In this document: piece by piece, positions 34,037 through 45,879 of the stretch
Layout: each line of letters opens with the position of its first letter
How positions within the stretch are numbered: the first letter of the stretch is position 1
From: Lolium rigidum
Lineage: Eukaryota > Streptophyta > Magnoliopsida > Poales > Poaceae
Length of the DNA: 64,000 nt
NCBI RefSeq assembly: GCF_022539505.1
Contig: NC_061510.1
Location: forward strand, 269,337,687-269,401,686
Reading direction: 5' to 3'
Program-made: the position numbers and the translations under genes
Notes under the pieces: model-generated
What the model was told of the DNA's origin: nothing
The model's database searches: none
What the model saw: the letters and a program-made list of their open reading frames with translations, nothing else

Positions 34037-35275
34037 TTGGGGATGCTGCTCCCACACCACACCAGCGGCCCCAAACGGCAGCCATTTTAAAATTAAAATT
34101 GACATTTAAAAACCCAAAATCATACGAAATTTATACCAAAGTAGCTCGACTTTAAACATAACTAAACTTAAACTTAATCCTGGTCTACGGGCCGTCGGTT
34201 GGGGCGCTCGACGGCACCGCCTCGTCGTTGTTCTTAGCCATTGCCGCCCGCTTTCGTGCCCGCTTCTCCTTCGTTGCTTCGCGCATCTGGCGGTGGAGCA
34301 TGGCGGCCGGCGGCGCTGTCCCCGCGCTTCCAGCCTTTCCCGAGAAGCTTCGATCTCGGCGCGCCTCGCCTGCTGGCGAGCGAACTCGTCCTGGTGGCGA
34401 TGAGCGTTGAGCTCGCGAGCTTCGTCGCTCCGCCTCCTTGAGGCGGCGTCCCGCCTCCTCCGTGACCGCTCGGCCGGCGCGATATCTCGAGGACGTGCTC
34501 GAGGTTCGCGTCGTTGACGAACTCGCGCTCCTCCTCCCTCAACCGCTGGTATCGTTGTGCGTTCAGCGACGCGAGGATCGCCGCCTGCTCCGGGTCGGTG
34601 GGGGCCTGCGGCGGCTCGCCCGACTGCGCTGACTCCTCGATCCGCCGCCTCTGCTTCCGCTTCTGCTACGTAGACATCGTGCCAGGACTCGAACCGTGGG
34701 TCCTCGTCCTCGTCGGAGCTGTGCTCGTCGTCGGCCTGCAGCTCCGGCTCCGGCTCCGGCTGCGGCCGCCGTGGTGGTGGAGGCAGCGCGCGGCCGTTGA
34801 GGCCAAGCATCGAGTAGGTGGTCTTCAGACGGCGCGGCATCTTGATGTGGAGAGTAGAGAATGGAGCGGCGGTGGTGGACGGCGTACGTCCTATATATCT
34901 AGCGGTGGCAACTACCCACATTTACGGCGACTGGACGCCGCGTGGCCAGTCGCTGCCCTCGTGGCCAGTCGCTGCCTCGGTTTCCGCGCGGGAGGCCATT
35001 TAAACGCCGACGACCAACCTTCCCGCGTCGTGGCCAGTCGATGCGAACCGTCGCGTCCTCTCGCTGACAAGGCGCCTCCACCAGCGAAAACCGTCGTTCC
35101 GCGAGGCACCCGGAGCGCCTGATTCGCGCCCCTGGCGAAGGGGCCGGCTCGGGGATGCCGGAGATTCTACTGGGCTCGAAAAATGGCCGGCGCCGTTTGG
35201 AGCGCACCGGTGCGAGCCATAAAACGACGCCGGCCCCCAAATCGCTATCAGGCCGGGCCGCCGGTGGAGATGCTC
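34037..35275 (-). mobile_element. Putative TIR DNA transposon inserted in the 142-bp array
   Basis: This GC-rich block interrupts the array. Its left end GGATGCTGCTCCCACACC and its right end, AGAGCATCTCCACCGGC read inward, are weakly similar inverted termini around shared GCGGCCC sequence. No target duplication could be defined. It carries one minus-strand reading frame with its own TATA box. Superfamily not determined; the AGAGCATCTCCA-type end is common among grass DNA elements. Confidence 0.45.
34200..34840 (-). pseudogene. Charged coiled-coil-like ORF in the 1.2-kb insertion
   Basis: The likely start ATG at 34840 lies about 50 bases after GATATATAGG (34903-34893 on the minus strand). The N-terminus (MPRRLKTTYSMLGLNGR) is followed by a Pro/Glu run, SSDEDEDPRFESWHDVY and Ala/Glu-rich sequence. 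The frame then shifts twice: REEEREFVNDANLEHVLEI is in another frame before the first one resumes with an Arg/Glu/Ala-rich stretch (about 34430-34250). I do not recognise the family. The pattern suggests a DNA-transposon accessory protein now decayed. Confidence 0.4.
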
Positions 35276-35419
35276 TGAATTTGGGGCAACCGCTAAATCT
35301 TGCATAGTATAATGATAAAAAAATTGTGAGACCATACTAGTAGTTCTGTTTAAGGCCGAGTGCAAGATAAAATAATCATTACATTGAAAATTTGTTACAA
35401 TGATTGCAAACTATAGCAA

Positions 35420-36720
35420 CTAGTTGAATGCACGTGCGTTGCCACGGTCAATTAAATATACATATCTAATAAAGTTACTATAGGAATTCAAATCTTCAAA
35501 TTCAATAGATTATGAACGCATAAATATATTCAGGCGATTCCAACTAAGTACTTTTCATGGATATAATTTTGATTGGACGCTCTCCAGTGATCGCTCTCAT
35601 TAGAAACAGGTTGCTCACAAAGTTCTAGATATTTAGTGACCACAAATTTTGGTTACACAAAAACCATGATTCTGCAAAAAAACATACAACATACGGTAGT
35701 GGCAAATGCAATGTTGGAAAGGCTAGATAATGTACAACTCCATATTCGTGTCAGCTTCTAATAGATCATTATTCAATACAAAATCATAAATTTTTAATTA
35801 CCATGTATTAGACAACGCTTTACTTATTGAAGAAACAGAAATCAGCGATGGTGAATTGTGATTGTCACTGAAGATCGCTAGCAAGAGGATATCAAATTAA
35901 CAGAACCCATTGTAGTGCGATCTGAATCTCATCGTCTTGAAACATCTTCAATAAAGAATTATTGTTCCATATATCTTTTTGAGAAGTCAAGTAGCTTTCT
36001 CTAATTTCATAAAGAAAATCAATAACATATTGCATACTTCAATCTCGGGCGTAATTTGCAGAAACATGTACATGTTTCTGCAAATTACGCCCGAGATTGA
36101 AGTATGCAATATGTTATTGATTTTCTTTATGAAATTAGAGAAAGCTACTTGACTTCTCAAAAAGATATATGGAACAATAATTCTTTATTGAAGATGTTTC
36201 AAGACGATGAGATTCAGACTGCACTACAATGGGTTCTGTTAATTTGATATCCTCTTGCTAGCGATCTTCAGTGACAATCACAATTCACCATCGCTGATTT
36301 CTGTTTCTTCAATAAGTAAAGCGTTGTCTAATACATGGTAATTAAAAATTTATGATTTTGTATTGAATAATGATCTATTAGAAGCTGACACAGATATGGA
36401 GTTGTACATTATCTAGCCTTTCCAACATTGCATTTGCCACTACTGTATGTTGTATGTTTTTTTTGCAGAATCATGGTTTTTTTGTAACCAAAATTTGTGG
36501 TCACTAAATATCTAGAACTTTGTGAGCAACCTGTTTCTAATGAGAGCGATCACTGGAGAGCGTCCAATCAAAATTATATCCATGAAAAGTACTTAGTTGG
36601 AATCGCCTGAATATATTTATGCGTTCATAATCTATTGAATTTGAAGATTTGAATTCCTATAGTAACTTTATTAGATATGTATATTTAATTGACCGTGGCA
36701 ACGCACGTGCATTCAACTAG
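35420..36720. mobile_element. 1.3-kb near-perfect palindrome with Helitron-like 3' ends on both sides
   Basis: Two arms of about 650 bp are reverse complements with only about six to eight differences and no spacer; the centre is at 36069/36070 (ACATGT|ACATGT). Both ends read, going outward, as a GCAACGCACG hairpin region, a few bases, CTAG and then host T. The same arrangement ends the Helitron at 5009. No TC-type 5' terminus is present. Either two Helitron 3' halves are fused head to head, or this is a foldback element that shares the motif. Confidence 0.7.
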
Positions 36721-39700
36721 TATCTCATAATTAGCTTTCAGTTTGCACAGATAAATACAAAAAAATAACAGAAAATAAATACATGCCATCAACATCTTTG
36801 CTACTGTTATTTATCAACCTTACGAGACTACTACCACAACAAAGAAATCAAATAGAGATAGAGATAGGACAATAGATAGCAAGCATTGAGCAGATGGAAG
36901 GAGAGAGGAGAGCCGCCGTCGGCCATCGTCCTCAGGCCCGCCCATCTTCCGGCCATCGCATGCCCTTAGCTGCCGCCGCCAACGCGAGAGGAGATTCCTT
37001 GTATCTGATATATGAAATGCACAAGTGCAGGATAATTTAAAGAAAATGATACTTGCAGCCAGCTTTAACAAATGAATCTGAACTTACGAAGGGCAAAGTC
37101 AAAATAAAAAAGTAGAGACAAGGAACCACGAGGCACCTGAGTCGTTTTCCATCTACTTCTCGTTGCTCCATCACAAAATATCCCTGCTGGTGCCTCTTGT
37201 ATATTAAGCATGACAAAAGGAACATACATTAGTGCATTTACTTTATTGGTCACATCTGCAGTAGACATATTCAGTGTAAGATGATGCACAAAGTTAAGTC
37301 AAATCTAAATTGCCACGGAAGCTATGTGAAGGGACTCGTATCATTTAACATTCACTTATACTATGGTACATGTCATCCAAACATATCTAAACCAGAGTAT
37401 GATTTTAAGTTAAATAGAGCCATGAATATAAGCATCCGTGTTAAGCAGACTTGAGGCACACAAAAAATTCGCTTTTATTCATCTAGAAATTAATTGCCAG
37501 TATATAAACTGAGGGCACTTGGTTCACCTATAACTCCATGAAGTAACATAGATGCCATAATGTCTCATGTGACCATAAGTGACAGTGCACAATTCAGTAC
37601 ATCACTACCAACATGGAGCAATATCAAGAATAGTGAAGTGACATCAGTGAAATTCAGTACTAATAGTCAGACAGTTTGTGAGGATGCTACCCATTTTGAA
37701 GTATTTTTAATGATATTTATTTAGAAGTAATTTGCTGCAAGAAGCAAATTCAATTAGCAGTAAGAAAATCATTCCAGGAGCTCACCAATTGAAAAAGAAT
37801 CAGAGTTTTGCTATTCGGCTTCGGACCTTCTAGCCTGATCGTTGAAAAGTTCAGCTTCCCTGTTCAAAGGCTAAAACAGATGCATATGAGCCTTACAAAA
37901 GTACATAACTAAATATGGCACAATACAAGAACAGAGCACCACATTTTCAGTCCTACTGCTATCTAATGAGGGGACCAACAACACACTACAGTCAATTGAT
38001 CTCCATATGTCACCTTTTTAGATCCCTAAACTGGTGGATAGTCTAGGTATGCATAGAAAGATGAGAAAACTGGAACCGATAACCGCATGTCCGCACCTTT
38101 TCCTAGGTAGCGGTGGCTTGCTCAAACTGTAGGTATTTCAATAATAGATGTTTTATGGCACTGGAACTTAGTTTATAGCAGAAAATAATAGGGATGCCTG
38201 CTGATAGAAAACTTTGAATTAACCACTTCACTTCCAATAACACAAAACTGAGGAAGCATACACAACTAAATCGAAATAATTGACGTCGTCATGCTAGCAC
38301 AGGGATCGAATTGTCTACAAGTACTGCATCATGGAAAAAGTAACTGAAGTGTTCCCACAAGTTAGAAAAATTCAGTAGTACCTGAACAATATATATTTCT
38401 ACTATATTTTCTATCAGCAAGGTCCAAAGATAAATGGTCTGGTGCAGCTATCAAAGTATCCTGGTGGCACAGTATTCACATTGACATTTACTTCTCTCCT
38501 TTGGTTGCCTCCCTACTAAAACTACATACAGTATCAAAACATAAACTCTAGTAAGGGAAGTTGTGACTGGAACTCCACTGAAAGAATTTCAGACGCACTT
38601 ATTCCCCCAGCAAAGTTAAACATAAGGCTGGTACTAATGAACCGGCTTTTCAGCTGATGACAAGTTCCAGAATAGATTAAGAATTTGTCTGCATGGCTAA
38701 CTTATTAGATCAATAGATCGCCATCACAAAGTGATTTAAAACATAAATTCTGCATGTCTTAAAAGAAGTGATGCTTCTAAAGGTTCTCCCAAGATATCAT
38801 TACAAAATACCAATTCAGTTTACCTCAGCTAGCATTTAATTATCTCCTTGTGAATATTCCCTTCAGTAAATATTGACAGGACTTACAATTGGCATGTACT
38901 CACTATGTTGTTGCACGCCGAGTCCAAAAGTAAAAAAGATCTACAACCCTAAATCACCACCAAAGCATCTAGTTTGTTGATAGTTAGTATTCTGAAAATT
39001 CCTAGTCGGTAAGGGCATTGAAGCGATCATATAGCTGCCAACTAAAACAAAAATATGCACACAGGATTAACGATTTCATAATGGAATGATATAGTGTACA
39101 ACTAATTGTTACCACCACTTGGAATTGTTGTCTCCAAATAGAATGAGCAAAAACTCCAACCTCCCTGTCCAGGCCGCTGCCAATGGGTAGAAAATAGAGG
39201 TTACAAATTCAGACCTCATCTCAGTCTTCCAATCTAACAGTGATATGTAATCCTTTCTACAAGATATGAACAGGAAGGACAACATGCAACCACAAATATG
39301 CGTTAATTTTGTCAGAAAATAAATAGGTGCTACCAGCAAGATATGAAAAAAAAACATACACGCGGGGACGCACTGTATAAACTGTGCTGGACATGCGTGT
39401 TGAAAATCTGGATCTCGTGTGAGTCGAAAATCTGGGCATGCCTGCTCGCTTTGGAAGACAAAATATTAGTCATGATTAGTGAATGATCTCCCGTTCTTAT
39501 CGTTCCTCTCCCTGCAAAAACCATGTGACCTGATAAACGTCTTGCACTGCCCGGAACCAGCAAGTACTTTTCAACCATATATGGACAGCTTGGGGCAAGT
39601 ATGAACTTACTGACCAGATGCGTGTGTGAATGATGATAACCCCGTTCCTGCAGATTATGAAGAGCAGCTTCTGGCGGTCTCGTGGTGGCGCGCTGGGAGC

Positions 39701-40190
39701 GCAGGCTCGTGGAGAGGCTGCAGCCGCGGCGGCGGCTGGGTTATTCGCGTGGAGAAAGGACGACGGCATCCATGGGTCTTCGTGTGGGGAAACCGTGGCC
39801 TCACCGGTGGGGCGACAATGCCGGTTTCAGGGGGGAGACCTCCACGGGTACAGCGCGCCACCGGTGGGGATTGTTGGTGCAGCAGTGTTGATGGGGGGGG
39901 GGGGGGGGGGCTCTTGGATCACCGGGGCGCGAGAGGCGGCGAGCGGCGCCGGGATTGCTGCAGTGGCGGCCGGTGCTGGACTGCTGGGGTGTTGTGGCGG
40001 CGGCCGGCGGGGATGGATGTTGGGGGATTGCAAGCTTGCAATGGCAACCGCTCGAGAGGTTGTTCGATAATCTGATTGCGGTTTTTTCTTCGGGACGCCG
40101 TTCAGAGGGAGGTTGCCGAATTTTCGTGCGCGGAGGGGAGACACCGACGTGGGAGATTCCAGGTGGGAGGATAGGACGTACCATGGGACA
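36721..40190. other. Unassigned CACTA interior with two GC-rich blocks
   Basis: Mostly AT-rich, intron-like sequence. Two GC-rich blocks (36890-36990 and 39640-40190) look like leader or first exons on the minus strand. The second supports a Pro-rich minus frame from 40204, including the proline run encoded by an 18-C stretch. No domain is recognisable. A captured host gene is possible but unproven. Confidence 0.3.
39893..39910 (+). repeat. G18 homopolymer
   Basis: Eighteen consecutive G, in a GC-rich block. Length is probably variable and sequencing-sensitive. Confidence 0.9.
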
Positions 40191-40253
40191 CCACCTCTAG
40201 CCATTTAATATAGTAGAGATAACAGGAAAAAATGCTCAAGGATTACAATAACA

Positions 40254-40353
40254 NNNNNNNNNNNNNNNNNNNNNNNNNNNNNNNNNNNNNNNNNNNNNNN
40301 NNNNNNNNNNNNNNNNNNNNNNNNNNNNNNNNNNNNNNNNNNNNNNNNNNNNN
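40254..40353. other. Assembly gap, 100 N
   Basis: Exactly one hundred N, a conventional placeholder for a gap of unknown size, at the left edge of the 135-bp tandem array. The true array length is therefore unknown. Confidence 0.98.
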
Positions 40354-41595
40354 GATCCAAAGATAATCCAAGAAAAGAAACTTTATTGTACATAGAGGAT
40401 GACATGCGGGTCCCATTTAGCAGCAGCGGTCTTAACGTTTCAAATGCGTCTTGAGATCAAAAGAAAAAGAAAGTTGATTGTACATAGAGGATGACATGTG
40501 GATCCCATGAGTCAGCAGCTTACCCAACGTTTCCAAGGCGGCAGGGGATCAAAAGAAAAAGGAAATAGCCAAAAATCAGAGGGTGAAAAAAAAACAAAGA
40601 AAATAAACTTTTATAGCACATAGAGGATGACATGCGGGTCCCATGAGCCGACCAGGTTCCTCAACGTTTCAAACGTGGCATGAGATCGAAACAAAAAGGC
40701 AAGTGACCAAATATCAGGATCCAAAAATAATTCAAGAAAAGAAACTTGATTGTACATAGAGGATGACATGCGGGTCCATTGAGTCAGCAGCTTACTCAAC
40801 GTTTCCAAGGCGGCAGGGGATCAAAAGAAAAAGGAAATAGCCAAAATCAGAGGGTGAAAAAAAATCCAAGAAAATAAACTTTTATAGCACATAGAGGATG
40901 ACATGCGGGTCCCATGAGCCAGCAGGTTCCTCAACGTTTCAAACGTGGCATGAGATCGAAACAAAAAGGCAAGTGACCAAATATCAGGAGCCAAAAATAA
41001 TTCAAGAAAAGAAACTTGATTGTACATAGAGGATGACATGCGGGTCCCATGAGTCAGCAGCTTACTCAACGTTTCCAAGGCGGCAGGGGATCAAAAGAAA
41101 AAGGAAATAGCCAAAAATCAGAGGGTGAAAAAAATCCAAGAAAATAAACTTTTATAGCACATAGAGGATGACATGCGGGTCCCATGAGCCAGCAGGTTCC
41201 TCAACGTTTCAAACGTGGCATGAGATCGAAAGAAAAAGGTAAGTGACCAAATATCAGGAGCCAAAAATAATTCAAGAAAAGAAACTTGATTGTACATAGA
41301 GGATGACATGCGGGTCCCATTTAGCAGCAGCGGTATCACCGTTTGAGAGGCTGCATGGGATCGAAAGAGAAAGGCAATTGACCAAATATCAGGAGCCAAA
41401 AATAATTCAAGAAAAGAAAGTTTTATAGTACATAGAGGATGATATGCGGGTCCCATTTTGCAGCAGCGGTCTCAATGTTTCCAAGGCGGCACAGGACCAA
41501 AAGAAAAATGTAGTAGCCAGAAATCAGGGGGTGAAAAAAAATCCAAGAAGAAAGATTTCAATTGGGCTGCATCTGGACATCTGGGCCTTCGAACT
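40354..41595. repeat. 135-bp tandem array, part 1
   Basis: GAGGATGACATGCGGGTCCC recurs at 40395, 40487, 40623, 40759, 40894, 41029, 41164, 41299 and 41435: a period of 135-136 bp after one short first unit. Two monomer types alternate: one with GCCAGCAGGTTCCTCAACG and TGGCATGAGATCGAAA, the other with GTCAGCAGCTTACTCAACG and CGGCAGGGGATCAAAAG. Minus-strand frames of 60-110 codons in it are artefacts. Confidence 0.92.
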
Positions 41596-44500
41596 TGTAA
41601 CACCTCAAATTTCAAATAAAGGGAGAAGAACAAGTCCAATTATCCAAATTTGAGAACTAACAAAAACTTTTCAAATTTCATATAGTGCCCTGCATAGGAC
41701 TTGTGCATTTTGAGTGCTATGCCATGATGAGTGTTATTTTGTGTATGTGATAAACTCCACAACCCTAGAGTGATCCAATGATGATCATCAAACAAATAAA
41801 TGAAAAAGAGAAAGAAATCAAATAAGAATAAAACCCTAAAAACCCTAACATAAGACATATGATATTTTTATAAACCTTGACCCTAGACCCAATTGGTCTT
41901 CACCATTAGTTGTAATATGATATTAAATAGTTAGTACAACTTTGAGAATCCAAGAAACCCAAATTAAATCAAAGCCAAGAATTAAAATATGCTCACATAA
42001 GATAATGGTCATTTTTGACAATTACAATCTGGTCATCACTTTGAGCCTCTCTATTTCAAAATTTCTAAACTAAACACATCCAACTCTTTGCATGTCATCC
42101 AAGTACACAACAAAATGAACAACTTTTGTAAAGGGGACCATACCAAATTCATCTTGGATCAAGAGCTAGGATCAAGCAAAGTAGAGACTTTTTAATAAAA
42201 ACAAGATCATCACATTTTTGAATTTGATCAAACCAGCCCAAATCTTGACCACCACCTGCCCTAGCAAGTGACCCCTGGACCCCACCACACCGAGCCCATG
42301 CCAAAGCAACACCAAGGGAGGGCCAGGCATGGCGTGGACATGGCCATGCCGGCCATGTCGCACCTCGACGCACCTCCCCTCCCTTCTCTCCACGATCGGC
42401 CTCACCACCGTGTCCAACGCGTTGCCAAGGATCCCAGAAGATCGCCCATATCCACCATCGATCGCGAGGACGCCGACAAGCCCCGGACGACGCGTGCCCA
42501 GGTACGCCCGGGTACGCCGCGAACGGCATGGGCGACGTCACCGGCGCACGGACACGCCCGCCACGGCCACGCGGCGTTCGCCGTACCCCGACCAAGCCCG
42601 CTCGCCCTGGTACTCGACGCGCCACGCGGAGCTCGCCGGACACGCTCGCGTCACCCCCTAGCCCCTACCGTCGCCGGAGAGGACGAACGCGCCCGCCACG
42701 GCCGCGCCAGTACGAGCAAGCGCCCGACCACCGTACGCCGCCATTGACCGCGCCGTTGACGCCCCGAGGACCGCGGTGACGTCGTGAACACGACCCCGAC
42801 GTCGCCTAGCCCCCTAGACCCCGGAACGGCCGCGCCATTGTCGACCTCGCCGCAGCACCCACGGCACCTCACGCGCCTATAAAAGGAGGCCTCCCCTTGA
42901 CGAGCTGAGCACACCACCATGACCACCACTCACCACCGCTTCGCCCAGCACCAGTAGCCACCCCGATTGACGCCGGAGCAAGCCCAATTGGAGGAGTGGA
43001 GCCGCCAGTACCCGGAGATCGCCGACGTCGATTGGAGCCGCCCCTGACGACGCCACTGCTACAGGCTGCTTCCTCGTCCTCGACAACCTCGAACGGAACA
43101 CTGCCGCCGCTCGCCGGAGCTCCGACGCGCTCTCCGACCCCCTACTGCCGCCGCGCCGGTGAGTTCTTCTCGCCGGAGACGACGACGGCTCTGCGCCGTT
43201 CGATCTCGTCCTAATCCAACGCACCACAGTGCTCGGTACCGCTTCGGCGTTTGAGAGCCGCTGACATGCGGGACCCTCTGTCAGGCAGCCCGCGCGGCAT
43301 CGGACCGTGACTCGGGCTGGCCTTGGGCCGTTCTAAACCTTTAGGCCCAGATTAGTTTTCCCGCCGGCCTATTTAATTCAAATTTCGTTTAATCAATTTT
43401 GTTTGAATTCAATACTTGGACCCAACTTTGAAAATTCATAGAAACTGTTTGGCTTGGCCAAATTTAACAAACTTTATATATTTAGAAAGCTTAAGAAATT
43501 ATCTACACAATGCCACTGGTTTGAACCCTAGATCTATTATAGAATTAAAAAGGAAAAATAAACAAGGCAGGGACTTTTCTGCCTTAGAATAATTATTAAA
43601 AATCAACTAAAATAGATATTTGAATAATTCCAACTCTTATAGCTCAAAAGTGACTTACACTAATTGATTATGCAATAAAATGGTGTGGTCACTTTGCATG
43701 ATCATGCCCTAGATTAATTAATGGACAATATGGCTAGTTTAGTAAGTGATATTGTCCCAAATTTATTATGTAAATCATAAGGAGGATTTTCCTTCATTTA
43801 AATCTTGTCCCAAATGTGTTCATGAGATGTTTGCACCTCTGGTCCAAACACTCCTATATGAATATTTGGAGATTTAAACCATTTGGAGAATTATAAAATA
43901 GTATGAGGTGATTTATCTCATTTAAATCATTTTCTCAAATAATGATAATGAAGGTTTGACTTAGGTCAATATGAATTCATATATGATTATTTGAGAAGTT
44001 AAATCTTAAGAAGATTTCAATGAGAGGAAATTATTTTCTCAAGAACTAAATGAAGATTATTAATTACACATGTAATGAGAGGAAATCACTTTCTTCAACA
44101 AAGAAAACCAATGCACCTAACTATTTTATGAGTGTGCTTAGCATAGTTTGTGTGAGATAATGATGTGCTTAGCATAGACTTTGAGTTTGTTTAGTGATTA
44201 TACCTTGTATTTAAATTTAGACGCTAGCACCGGAAATTACCAAGAGGAAGGAGAATTCTACCAAGAAGAGGAAGAAGAGAACCTTGAGAACTACCAAGGC
44301 AAGATAATACTCTTGTAAAGTGCAAAGCTCACCTTGAGCAAGGCACCATGATTCTTACCTTTCTTCATACAAGCCTAGTTTATATTTACACCATACAAGT
44401 GTTACTTGTTGTGTTTTCAAAAGAAGAATTCAAATTGGTCTAGAGAACAAGATTAGTAGATTAGTAAAGTTAGCCTTCTAGAGAGCCAAGCAATGTAGCA

Positions 44501-45678
44501 CCCTTCATGATTAGTGCTAGTGCTAAAATACTAAAATTTTGACTACTCTAGATGGGAACACATGACTTGATGAAATGGAAACCTTGGAATGGTGGAGCAT
44601 TCCATTGAAGGTTTTGAAGTTGATTGTGAACAAGAGAAGATAGTGATTTTTGATAAAAACCCTGATATTGGTTTGAATGCGATACCTTTCCAATTTCAAG
44701 TACCCCCACAATACCTGATTATGGGTAGGGCTTAAGCTGGAAGTTTATATATCTTAGTATGGGTTCCCTCTAACACACATCATAGGGGTTATGCTGAGGC
44801 TGCCTCCGTTGTTGAGAAAGATGTGAATTGAGGTGAAATTGTACGGCCAAGCCCTGTGCAGTTCCCAGGTTAACGGTTGGTTTTCACTGGGAGGCCAAGC
44901 TCATGGGGAGAGGTGCCCATACTAGGGTGTGTAAGTGAAAGGTTAAGGTTGATGATCCGCGTACTGTGTTACGGTGACTCGGAGTTATTCCGACGGATGA
45001 AATCAAATGTTGTGGCACAAGTGTGCAACCTCTGCAGAGTATCAATCTATTCGAATAGCCGTGTCCACGGTTACGGACAATTGGAAAGGCCATACAGTTT
45101 CCAGTGTCAGTCTTTTGAAATCTTGAGTGAATAATGAATGGTGACTTGGTGACTTGGTAGAATGACAACCATTGTGTGGGAATGACACTAATGTTCCCAC
45201 TTGAGTAGCTAGTACATGCTCCACTACTTATGAACTAAAATATGGCTTATGCAAGTAAACATAGAGTTTAACTCCAAGAGCTAGCATTTTACATTGGTAT
45301 TAGTTTGCAAGTACTTGAAGTACTTACGGCTTTTTCCCTGGCTATTCAAATGGCCAGAGTACGATGATGAACAGAACTACCGCGAGGATGACCAGCAGGA
45401 CGCCTATGATAACTAGGAGCTTTCTGACGTCAAGCGTTGGCCTGTGGACTACAGAGTCCCTTTATCTTTACGCTTCCGCAGTGAACTTGTGTTTGTTCGT
45501 TGATCAATAGATCAACTATTTGTGTAATATGGATCATGTGATTCAAGTTGTAAGACTTTATGAGTTGTAATAAATAATGACTGTGATACTTAGCTATTAT
45601 ATCTCGCAACAACAATATTCCTGGGATTGCGATGAATGATATAATAGGCATCCGGACTTAAAAATCCGGGTGTTGACA
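41596..45678 (+). mobile_element. Solo LTR of a Tekay-type retrotransposon
   Basis: A single 4,083-bp LTR (TGTAACACCTC...GGTGTTGACA) is flanked by the perfect 5-bp duplication GAACT (41591-41595 and 45679-45683). It is clearly related in content and order to the Tekay LTR at 17420-21691, including TATAAAAGGAGG at 42878 and the GAACTTGTGTTTGTTCGTTG end region, but is strongly diverged in the GC-rich part. No internal sequence remains. This is the product of recombination between two LTRs. Confidence 0.92.
42878..42884 (+). promoter_or_regulatory. TATA box of the solo LTR
   Basis: TATAAAA in GCCTATAAAAGGAGGC, at the position equivalent to 18885 in the Tekay 3' LTR. Confidence 0.65.
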
Positions 45679-45879
45679 GAACTATCGTGCTTGGCCTTTT
45701 GACTCGTACAATTTCAGCCCACTCCAAAACAGAAAAGTTCGGAATTTTCTAAACAAAACATGAAAGTCCTATGCTTCGCAAAAACAAAAAAACAAGGAGA
45801 TTCAACATATAAGTTTGTTTATGTAAAAATAAAGATTTAATTTATCCGTTTGAAATAGCTCAGAGCGCAATACACTGTT

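Noticed and set aside
35420..36720. Palindrome as an assembly artefact
   Set aside because: The arms are not identical (about six to eight differences) and both ends carry the same defined termini, which argues for a real structure; only long reads can settle it.
40205..40405. Minus-strand frame of 66 codons spanning the N gap
   Set aside because: It exists only because undefined bases are read through; both ends are array or flank sequence.
40611..41456. Minus-strand frames of 65-112 codons with repeating MSSSMYNQVSFLELFL
   Set aside because: Period equals the 135-bp repeat; open by chance of the unit's composition.
42149..43227. GC-rich frames of 80-164 codons in the solo LTR
   Set aside because: They lie in the GC-rich part of an LTR, on both strands, and correspond to the equally unsupported frames at 8310-9278 and 18516-19553.
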